Assembly (NCBI GenBank): GCA_021848555.1
Contig: JAJZUN010000275.1
Span: forward strand, 1-5,048
Length of the DNA stretch: 5,048 nt
Origin: Pseudomonadota bacterium
GTDB lineage: Bacteria; Pseudomonadota; Gammaproteobacteria; Burkholderiales; SG8-39
Reading direction: 5' to 3'
Below the pieces are notes generated by a model. That model had not been told where the DNA came from. It made no database searches and was given only the letters and a program-made list of their open reading frames with translations. Within the stretch, counting starts at the first letter, position 1. Each line of letters starts with the position of its first letter. A program made the translations under genes and the position numbers. Of this stretch, positions 1-5,048 are shown piece by piece.

Positions 1-359
1 TCGGCATCGACGTGCGCCGGCAGCAATGGCTGGGCTTTGCGCTGGCGGGCGCGTTTGCCGGCCTGGCCGGGGCGGTGTACGCCTTTTCCAAAGGCAGCAT
101 TTCACCCGAAACCCTGTCGATTCCGCGTTCGGTCGACGGGTTGGTGATGGTGCTGATGGGCGGCATCCAGACCCTCACCGGCGCGGTCGCCGGCGCTGCG
201 GTGTTTACCTGGCTGCAGGACACCATTTCGCGCCAGACCGAATTCTGGCGTGCGCTGCTCGGCTGCATCATCCTGTTTCTGGTGCTCGCCTTCCCGCAGG
301 GCATCGCCGGCTTCATCCGCGAGCGCTGGGAAGCGCGGGCCGGAAAGGGGGAGGCGTGA
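1..359 (+). CDS. livM: Branched-chain amino acid-type ABC transporter permease, LivM family (3' part only)
   Basis: This is the C-terminal 118 residues of an inner-membrane permease. The reading frame is open to the left edge, so the true start lies outside the window; the GTG at 12 is an internal valine codon, not a start. The visible part begins with GIDVRRQQW, a LivM-like cytoplasmic segment. Three hydrophobic stretches follow, at about visible residues 10-28, 46-71 and 84-104. The motif GSISPETL (31-38) and the glycine-rich VLMGGIQTLTGAVAGA (50-65) are typical of LivM proteins of the HAAT transporter family. The protein ends in a charged tail (RERWEARAGKGEA), expected to be cytoplasmic. 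LivM normally pairs with LivH to form the membrane channel; livH and a periplasmic binding protein gene would be expected upstream. The TGA stop overlaps the livG start by four bases. The family assignment is firm. The substrate is unknown, because LivM-like permeases also serve amides, urea and aromatic acids. Confidence 0.93.
   Translation, partial: GIDVRRQQWLGFALAGAFAGLAGAVYAFSKGSISPETLSIPRSVDGLVMVLMGGIQTLTGAVAGAAVFTWLQDTISRQTEFWRALLGCIILFLVLAFPQGIAGFIRERWEARAGKGEA
342..353 (+). promoter_or_regulatory. Ribosome binding site of livG, inside the livM 3' end
   Basis: The purine run GGAAAGGGGAGG lies just upstream of the GTG at 356 and is the strongest Shine-Dalgarno-like stretch seen at any gene start in the window. 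It supports the GTG at 356 as the livG start. Longer openings of the same frame further upstream run through the livM coding sequence and encode nothing LivG-like. Confidence 0.7.
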
Positions 360-1123
360 AAGAAGTATTGCGCGTGGCGAAGCTGTGCAAGGCCTACGGC
401 GGCGTGCAGGCCGTATGCGAGGTCAGCTTCAGCCTGGCCGCGGGCGAATTGCTGGCGTTGATCGGCCCCAACGGGGCCGGCAAGACCACCTGCTTCAACC
501 TGCTCAACGGCCAGATCCCGGCCGACCGCGGCAGCGCCGAGTTCGAAGGCCGCAGCCTGATCGGCAAACAGCCGCGCCAGATCTGGCGCCTTGGGGTGGG
601 GCGCACTTTCCAGATCACAGCGACCTTCTCCTCCATGAGCGTGCGCGAAAACGTGCAGACCGCCCTGCTCAATTTTCACGGCGGTCTCAACTCGCTCGTC
701 TCCCTGGCCGCGCGGCAGCACCTGGACGAGGCGATGGACCTGCTGGCGCGCGTGGGCATTGCCGACCAGGCCGAACGCCCCTGCGCGGTGCTCGCCTACG
801 GCGACCTGAAGCGCGTGGAACTCGCCATCGCGCTCGCCAACCGGCCGCGCCTGCTGCTGATGGACGAACCCACGGCGGGCATGGCGCCGCCCGAGCGCGT
901 GGCATTGATGCAACTCACCGCCGAACTTGCGCGCGCCTCCGATATCGCGGTGCTGTTCACCGAGCACGACATGGACGTGGTGTTCGCGCACGCCGATCGC
1001 ATACTCGTGCTGAATCGCGGCAGGCTGATCGCCGAGGGCAAGCCGGCCGAAGTGCGCGCCAACCAAGAGGTGCAGGAAGTTTATCTCGGTTCCGGCAGTC
1101 TTTATGGGGCTGCCCATGCTTGA
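356..1123 (+). CDS. livG: Branched-chain amino acid-type ABC transporter ATP-binding protein, LivG family
   Basis: This is one of the two cytoplasmic ATPases that power the Liv-type importer. It has 255 residues, the usual LivG length. The GTG start was chosen because it overlaps the livM stop (GTGA), follows a strong purine-rich ribosome binding site, and puts the first beta strand (VLRVAKLCKAYGG) at the N-terminus. Visible motifs are Walker A GPNGAGKTT (37-45), Q-loop Gln86 in GRTFQIT, signature LAYGDLKR (146-153), Walker B LLLMDEP (166-172) followed by TAGMAP, and the switch histidine His204 in TEHDMDVVF. The TAGMAP stretch after Walker B and the C-terminal EVQEVYLG (238-245) are characteristic of LivG. 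The signature departs from the common LSGGQ, but LivG proteins usually carry a YG-type version, so the enzyme should be active. The gene overlaps livF by eight bases. The function as a transporter ATPase is secure; the transported compound is not. Confidence 0.95.
   Translation: MKEVLRVAKLCKAYGGVQAVCEVSFSLAAGELLALIGPNGAGKTTCFNLLNGQIPADRGSAEFEGRSLIGKQPRQIWRLGVGRTFQITATFSSMSVRENVQTALLNFHGGLNSLVSLAARQHLDEAMDLLARVGIADQAERPCAVLAYGDLKRVELAIALANRPRLLLMDEPTAGMAPPERVALMQLTAELARASDIAVLFTEHDMDVVFAHADRILVLNRGRLIAEGKPAEVRANQEVQEVYLGSGSLYGAAHA
1106..1109 (+). promoter_or_regulatory. Ribosome binding site that decides the livF start
   Basis: The run GGGG sits six bases before the ATG at 1116. The other in-frame ATG, at 1104, overlaps this run and has only a poor purine stretch before it (CGGCAG at 1093-1098). 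The spacing therefore favours 1116 as the start. The choice affects only four residues. Confidence 0.55.
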
Positions 1124-1817
1124 GCTGAAAGGCGTCAACAGCGCCTACGGCCGGGCGCACATCCTGTACGACCTCAGCCTGTCGGCCGGGCGCGGCGAAG
1201 TCGTGGTGCTGCTGGGCCGCAATGGGGCAGGCAAGTCCACCACGCTGAAGACCTTGATCGGCCTGGTGCGCCCGCTTTCGGGGGAGATCCGCTTCGACGG
1301 CCGCCGCATCGAACGCCTGGAGCCCTACAGAATCGCGCGTCTGGGCCTGGGCTACGTGCCCGAGGAGCGGCGCATATTCACCGATCTGAACGTGATGGAA
1401 AACCTCGAAGTGGGCAGGCAGCCGCCGCGCGTAGGCGCGCCGCAATGGACACCGGAAAAGCTGTTTGGGCTGTTTCCCAATCTGGCCGGCATGCGCGCGC
1501 GACCGGGCGCCCACATGTCGGGCGGCGAGCAGCAGATGCTCACCATCGCGCGCACGCTGATGGGCAACCCTTCGGCCATTCTGCTGGACGAACCTTCCGA
1601 AGGCCTGGCGCCGGTGATCGTCGAGCAAATGGCGAAAACCATCCTGGAACTGAAGCAGGAAGGCCTGTGCGTGCTGCTCTCGGAGCAGAACCTGCATTTC
1701 GCCAACCTGGTCGCCGATCGCGCGTATATCATCGAGAAAGGCCATATCCGCTATCAAGGCAGCATGGCCGAGCTTGCCGCGAACGAGCGGATACGCGCCA
1801 CTTACTTGTCCGTCTAG
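1116..1817 (+). CDS. livF: Branched-chain amino acid-type ABC transporter ATP-binding protein, LivF family
   Basis: This is the second cytoplasmic ATPase of the importer and would form a heterodimer with LivG below the LivH/LivM channel. With the ATG at 1116 it has 233 residues, normal for LivF; the alternative ATG at 1104 would add MGLP. Visible motifs are Walker A GRNGAGKST (34-42), the LivF-style Q-loop region YVPEERRIF (80-88), signature MSGGEQQ (134-140), Walker B ILLDEP (155-160) with SEGLAP after it, and SEQN (189-192). The last places Gln191 where most ABC ATPases have the switch histidine. E. coli LivF also has EQN there, so this is a family trait and not damage. The ending ANERIRATYLSV is LivF-like. 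The gene begins inside livG and stops at TAG, with only three bases before hyuA. This places the enzyme genes in the same transcript as the transporter. The annotation is secure apart from the substrate. Confidence 0.95.
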   Translation: MLELKGVNSAYGRAHILYDLSLSAGRGEVVVLLGRNGAGKSTTLKTLIGLVRPLSGEIRFDGRRIERLEPYRIARLGLGYVPEERRIFTDLNVMENLEVGRQPPRVGAPQWTPEKLFGLFPNLAGMRARPGAHMSGGEQQMLTIARTLMGNPSAILLDEPSEGLAPVIVEQMAKTILELKQEGLCVLLSEQNLHFANLVADRAYIIEKGHIRYQGSMAELAANERIRATYLSV

Positions 1818-1820
1818 AGA

Positions 1821-3869
1821 ATGAACACGCAAAAATCGAACTGGGTCGTAGGCATCGACGTCGGCGGCACCTTCACCGATCTCATCATGCTCGACACCGC
1901 GGACGCGACGGTGCGCCTGGCCAAAGTCCCGACGACCACGGACAACCAGGCCTACGGCGTGGTCGCGGCGCTCTCGGCCGCGGGGGCGGTCCTGCCCGAG
2001 TTGCAGGTGATCGTGCACGGCACGACCACCACCACCAACGCCATCCTCGAGCGCAAAGTCGCCAAGGTCGGCCTGATCACCACCCGGGGATTTCGCGACT
2101 CGCTGGAACTGGGCCGGCGCACCCGGCCCAAGCCCTATGGGCTCACCGGCTCGTTCGAGCCGCTGGTGCCGCGCGAGTTGCGCGTCGAAGTGCCCGAGCG
2201 CATGGATGCCGAGGGCGAGGTGGTGACGCCGCTGGACGAGGCGGCGGTCGAAGCCGCGGTGCGGGCGCTGATCGCCCAAGGCTGCGAAGCGCTGGTGATC
2301 CATTTTCTGCACAGCTATATCAATCCGGCGCACGAGCGCCGCGCGCTGGAGATCGCACGCGGCCTGTGGCCCAACGCCTATCTCACCGCCGGGCATCTGA
2401 TCCTGTCCGAATACCGCGAATACGAGCGCGGCACCACCGCCTGCGTCAATGCCGCGGTGCAGCCGATACTCGCGCGCTACATCGAGCGCCTGCGCAGCGA
2501 ACTGCGCGCTCAGGGATTCAAGAACGACCTGCTGGTGATGCAGGGCAACGGCGGCACCGTGTCCTCGGCCATCGTGGCCGAGCATGCGGTCAACACCGTC
2601 ATGTCCGGTCCGGCCTCGGGCGTCATGGCGGCGGCCTACACCGCTGCGGCGGCCGGCTACAAGGACGTGGTCACCTACGACATGGGCGGCACTTCCACCG
2701 ACGTGGCGCTGATCCAGGAAGGCGTGCCCACGGTGTCCTCGGAGCTGGAACTCGAATACGCCATGCCCATCCACGTGCCCATGGTGGACGTGCACACCAT
2801 AGGCGCGGGCGGCGGTTCGATCGCTTTCATCAACCAGGCCGGCATGCTGCAGGTCGGCCCGGAATCGGCCGGCGCCACGCCTGGCCCGATCTGCTACGGC
2901 CGCGGCGGCCTGGCGCCGACCATCACCGATGCCAACCTGATCCTCGGGCGGCTGAATCCTGACAAACTGCTCGCCGTCGATCGGCCGGTGTCGCTGGATG
3001 AAGTGCGCGCGATCATCCTCGCGAAAATCGGCAAGCCGCTGGGGCTGGATGCGACGGCTGCGGCGGCGGCGATATTGCGCATCGCCAACGACAAGATGGC
3101 CGGCGCGATCCGCATGGTTTCGCTCGCGCGCGGGCACGATCCGCGCGATTTCGTGCTGTTCCCCTTCGGCGGCGCCGGCCCCCTGCACGCGGCGGCGCTG
3201 GCGCGCGAACTCGCCATCCCGAAACTGCTGATCCCGGTGCGGCCCGGCATTACCAATGCGCTGGGTTGCGTCGTCGCCGACGCGCGCCACGATTACGTGA
3301 ACACCATCAACAAGCCCCTGCCCGCGCTCGATATCAACCTCGTCTGGTCCACCCTGGAGGCGCAGATCGCCGAAGGCCGGGCCACGCTGGCGCGCGAAGG
3401 CGTCGCGATCGAAGGCACGCGCATCCTGCATTTCGCCGACATGCAGTTCCAGGGCCAGAGCCATATCCTCGCACTCGCCCTGCCGCAACTGAAGGTGACG
3501 AAGGACGAACTGCAGAGACTGTTCGAGGCCGCCTACTGGGAGCGCTTCGGCGTGGAACTGCCCAAGATCCGCGCCGTGCTGGTCAACCTGCACACGGCGG
3601 TGATCGGCCTGAGGCCGCGACTGGATCTGGCCGTGCTCGCGCGCGCCGCTGAGCGCGCGCAGAATCTGCAGGGCGCGCAGAACGGCCTGCGCCCGGTCTG
3701 GTTCGATGGCGGCTTTCGCGATACGCCCGTCTATCAGCGCGAAAAGCTGCCGCGGGACGCGACGTTCACCGGGCCCGCCGTGATCGAGCAGCTCGACTGC
3801 ACCACGGTGATCGACCCCGGCAATCGCGTCGAACTGGACGCGCTCGGCAATTTACTGGTAACGGTGTAA
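1821..3869 (+). CDS. Hydantoinase/oxoprolinase/acetone-type carboxylase family subunit A (HyuA-like)
   Basis: This is a 682-residue cytoplasmic protein of the HyuA superfamily, which includes N-methylhydantoinase A, the N-terminal half of 5-oxoprolinase, and the matching subunits of acetone and acetophenone carboxylases. These proteins have an actin-like ATPase fold and use ATP to activate a substrate. The N-terminal domain (Hydant_A_N-like, about 8-185) has the phosphate-binding motif GIDVGGTFTD (11-20), HGTTTTTNA (66-74) and GLITTRGFRD (84-93). The central domain (Hydantoinase_A-like, about 200-490) has MQGNGG (240-245), SGPASG (262-267), DMGGTSTDV (287-295), GAGGGS (328-333), TPGPICYGRGG (353-363), TDAN (369-372) and FPFGGAGPLHA (447-457). 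A C-terminal domain ends in the typical GPAVIEQLDCTTV stretch. Length and motifs are complete, so it looks functional. The ATG at 1821 fits the family N-terminus but has no good Shine-Dalgarno sequence, so coupling to livF is likely. HyuB, its expected partner, lies one gene downstream. The reaction (amide ring hydrolysis or carboxylation) cannot be decided from sequence alone. Confidence 0.92.
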   Translation: MNTQKSNWVVGIDVGGTFTDLIMLDTADATVRLAKVPTTTDNQAYGVVAALSAAGAVLPELQVIVHGTTTTTNAILERKVAKVGLITTRGFRDSLELGRRTRPKPYGLTGSFEPLVPRELRVEVPERMDAEGEVVTPLDEAAVEAAVRALIAQGCEALVIHFLHSYINPAHERRALEIARGLWPNAYLTAGHLILSEYREYERGTTACVNAAVQPILARYIERLRSELRAQGFKNDLLVMQGNGGTVSSAIVAEHAVNTVMSGPASGVMAAAYTAAAAGYKDVVTYDMGGTSTDVALIQEGVPTVSSELELEYAMPIHVPMVDVHTIGAGGGSIAFINQAGMLQVGPESAGATPGPICYGRGGLAPTITDANLILGRLNPDKLLAVDRPVSLDEVRAIILAKIGKPLGLDATAAAAAILRIANDKMAGAIRMVSLARGHDPRDFVLFPFGGAGPLHAAALARELAIPKLLIPVRPGITNALGCVVADARHDYVNTINKPLPALDINLVWSTLEAQIAEGRATLAREGVAIEGTRILHFADMQFQGQSHILALALPQLKVTKDELQRLFEAAYWERFGVELPKIRAVLVNLHTAVIGLRPRLDLAVLARAAERAQNLQGAQNGLRPVWFDGGFRDTPVYQREKLPRDATFTGPAVIEQLDCTTVIDPGNRVELDALGNLLVTV

Positions 3870-3873
3870 CCCC

Positions 3874-4536
3874 ATGAACGGACTATTGCTCACCATGACC
3901 GAACCTCCGCCGCAGATGGAGGAGGAATTCAACGCCTGGTACGACACCGAGCACCTGCCCGAGCGCCTGGCCATTCCCGGCTTTGTCTCGGCGCGGCGCT
4001 GGGTGGATCCGCAGGCCGCAGCCGGAACCGGCAAGTATCTTGCGACCTACGAGCTCGAAAACCAGGAGGTGCTGCAAACACCGGACTATCTCGCCCATGT
4101 CGGCGCGCATTTCACGCCCTGGTCGAAACGCTGCCTGTCGCGCTGCGTGCTGTTCCGGCGCTGGGCCTGCGCGCAGATTTTTCCGGGCGACGCCGCGCCC
4201 GACCCGGACGCCCGTGCGTTGTTCCTCGCCTGCGGCGACGTGTCGGCCGAGCACGAGGCGGAATTCAACCGCTGGTACGACACCGAACACCTGCCGCTCC
4301 TCGCCGCCGTGCCGGGCGTGCTGCGCGTACGCCGTTTCCTCGCGGCCGAAGGCAAACCGCGCTACATCACCCTGTACGATCTCGCGGATGCAGGCGTCAC
4401 CGGCTGCGCGCCGTGGAAAGCCGCGCTGGCCACGCCCTGGGGGCAGCGCATAGACACACTCACGCAGGCTCAGGAATGGATACTCGCGACCTACCTCGCC
4501 TACGAACCGCTTCCCACCGCCAGCCAGGCCCCATGA
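3874..4536 (+). CDS. Tandem-duplicated EthD-like / dimeric alpha-beta barrel protein, function unknown
   Basis: This 220-residue soluble protein has no signal peptide or membrane segment. It is built from two copies of one domain. EFNAWYDTEHLPERLAIPGF (18-37) matches EFNRWYDTEHLPLLAAVPGV (130-149), and each is followed by a VRR/ARR strand (40-42, 152-154), a Y-x-x-x-Y-[ED]-L strand (55-61, 164-170), and a TPW motif (81-83, 187-189) with an Arg three residues on. Each unit starts with a short beta strand (GLLLTM at 3-8; ALFLAC at 115-120). The [F]-x-x-W-Y-x-x-E-H-[LI]-P pattern is typical of small ferredoxin-like stress-barrel domains of the EthD/Dabb kind, which usually dimerise; a tandem copy would make a pseudo-dimer within one chain. 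His27 and His139 are the equivalent conserved histidines. The gene lies four bases after hyuA and overlaps hyuB by four bases (ATGA), so a role with that enzyme is inferred. It shows no resemblance that I can see to the small gamma subunit of acetone carboxylase. The family call is by pattern recognition only; its activity is unknown. Confidence 0.8.
   Translation: MNGLLLTMTEPPPQMEEEFNAWYDTEHLPERLAIPGFVSARRWVDPQAAAGTGKYLATYELENQEVLQTPDYLAHVGAHFTPWSKRCLSRCVLFRRWACAQIFPGDAAPDPDARALFLACGDVSAEHEAEFNRWYDTEHLPLLAAVPGVLRVRRFLAAEGKPRYITLYDLADAGVTGCAPWKAALATPWGQRIDTLTQAQEWILATYLAYEPLPTASQAP
3925..3960 (+). repeat. Direct repeat, copy 1 (codes for the first EthD-like motif)
   Basis: These 36 bases, starting GAATTCAAC, match the stretch at 4261-4296 at 32 of 36 positions. 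The two copies are exactly 336 bases (112 codons) apart and in the same frame. They encode EFNAWYDTEHLP and EFNRWYDTEHLP. The repeat reflects internal domain duplication in the gene and is not a mobile or regulatory repeat. Confidence 0.85.
4261..4296 (+). repeat. Direct repeat, copy 2 (codes for the second EthD-like motif)
   Basis: This is the second copy of the 36-base stretch at 3925-3960. The four differences are two in the Ala/Arg codon (GCC versus CGC) and two silent third-position changes (GAG/GAA and CCC/CCG). Similarity drops sharply at the DNA level beyond this core, while the protein pattern continues. Confidence 0.85.
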
Positions 4537-5048
4537 GCGCCAGTATCGATCCGATCACGCTGGTCGTAATCCAGAACGGCCTCAACCAGGTCTGCAACGA
4601 AATGGACCTCGCCTTCTGCCGCGCGGCATTCTCGCCGGTGATTTCCGAAGCCATGGACCGCTCCGACGGCATTTACCACCGCGACGACGGCGCGCTGATC
4701 GCGCAAGGCGAACTGGGCCTGCCGGTGTTCGTCGGCACCATGCAATTCTCCACCCAGGCGGTGATCTCGCGCGCCAAGAGCGTAGAGCCCGGCGACGTGT
4801 TCATCGTCAACGACCCCTATCTCGGCGGCACGCATCTGATGGATGTGCGCTTCGTCAAACCGTTTTTCTACCAGGGCAGGCTGTTCGCCTGGCTCGCCAA
4901 TACCGGGCACTGGCCCGACATCGGCGGCATGGTGCCGGGCGGCTTCTCGGCGCACGCGACCGAATCGGAGCAGGAAGGACTGCGCCTGCCCCCGGTGAAG
5001 CTGTTCAAGCGCGGCGTGATGGACGAGGAGATCCTCGCCATCATTCTC
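4533..5048 (+). CDS. Hydantoinase/oxoprolinase/acetone-type carboxylase family subunit B (HyuB-like), 5' part only
   Basis: This is the first 172 residues of a HyuB-type protein, open to the right edge; the family is usually well over 500 residues long, so most of it is missing. The start ATG overlaps the preceding TGA (ATGA), which suggests translational coupling; only a weak AGG (4526-4528) precedes it. Recognisable family features are DPITLVVIQNGLNQVCNEM (6-24), the SEAMDRSDG stretch (38-46), LIAQGELGLPVFVGTM (55-70), PGDVFIVNDPYLGGTHLMD (86-104), ANTGHWPDIGGMVPGG (122-137) and ATESEQEGLRLPPVKLF (142-158). HyuB subunits carry the catalytic metal site in characterised carboxylases of this superfamily. 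His101, Asp104, His126 and Asp129 are visible candidates for ligands, by analogy only. Many relatives read HHADIGG where this one has GHWPDIGG. It should pair with the HyuA encoded at 1821-3869. The reaction and substrate remain open. Confidence 0.92.
   Translation, partial: MSASIDPITLVVIQNGLNQVCNEMDLAFCRAAFSPVISEAMDRSDGIYHRDDGALIAQGELGLPVFVGTMQFSTQAVISRAKSVEPGDVFIVNDPYLGGTHLMDVRFVKPFFYQGRLFAWLANTGHWPDIGGMVPGGFSAHATESEQEGLRLPPVKLFKRGVMDEEILAIIL

Noticed and set aside
26..355. Upstream extension of the livG frame through livM
   Set aside because: The translated stretch is Arg/Gly-rich and unlike any ABC protein, while livM in the other frame is clearly real. LivG begins naturally at the GTG at 356.
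1677..1691. Loss of the switch histidine in LivF as a sign of an inactive ATPase
   Set aside because: Gln in the EQN motif at this position is also found in E. coli LivF, and all other ATP-site motifs are intact.
1804..1820. A possible promoter or terminator between livF and hyuA
   Set aside because: The gap is three bases and no -35/-10-like pair or hairpin with T-run can be made out.
1445..2962. A 505-codon open frame on the plus strand across livF and hyuA
   Set aside because: It is in a different frame from two well-supported genes, and the product is low-complexity Arg/Gly/Ala/His-rich sequence typical of a GC-rich shadow frame.
957..3593. An 878-codon open frame on the minus strand
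   Set aside because: It lies opposite livG, livF and hyuA and is aligned codon for codon with livF and hyuA, which share one frame. It stays open because the sense genes avoid TTA, CTA and TCA codons in GC-rich DNA. Its product is rich in His, Gln, Arg, Asp and Gly and shows no recognisable domain.
3639..3660. A GC-only inverted repeat (8-base stem GCGCGCGC, 6-base loop) as a terminator or regulatory hairpin
   Set aside because: It lies inside hyuA, encodes part of a normal Ala/Arg-rich helix, and has no T-run after it. Alternating GCGC is frequent in this DNA and self-complementary by nature.
4500..4955. A 151-codon minus-strand open frame opposite the start of hyuB
   Set aside because: The plus strand carries a clear HyuB N-terminus, left open by the window edge. 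The minus frame has no recognisable motif and is its shadow.

Overview
The window is a GC-rich, gene-dense stretch with every gene on the + strand. It looks like one operon of a proteobacterium. A betaproteobacterium such as Burkholderiales or Rhodocyclales is my best guess, judged from the style of the proteins and the strong G/C third-position bias. No alignment was run, so the taxonomy is inference.

Layout: (1) positions 1-359 hold the C-terminal end of a LivM-type permease, cut by the left edge. (2) 356-1123 is a complete LivG-type ATPase. (3) 1116-1817 is a complete LivF-type ATPase. (4) 1821-3869 is a complete HyuA-type subunit of the hydantoinase / 5-oxoprolinase / acetone-acetophenone carboxylase superfamily. 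(5) 3874-4536 is a 220-residue protein made of two copies of a small EthD-like (dimeric alpha/beta barrel) domain. (6) 4533 to the right edge is the first 172 codons of the partner HyuB-type subunit. Neighbouring genes overlap by 4 or 8 bases or are separated by only 3 or 4 bases. No gap is large enough for an internal promoter or terminator, so no regulatory element is visible beyond ribosome binding sites. No RNA gene, mobile element or CRISPR array was seen.

How the parts may work together: the Liv (HAAT family) transporter imports a small, probably carboxylated or amide-like compound at the cost of ATP. The HyuA/HyuB pair, also expected to use ATP, then hydrolyses or carboxylates the compound or its metabolite. 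The true substrate cannot be read from the sequence. The least ordinary part is the tandem EthD-like gene inserted between hyuA and hyuB and apparently translated in coupling with them. It is a candidate accessory or third component of the enzyme, and the best target in the window for follow-up.
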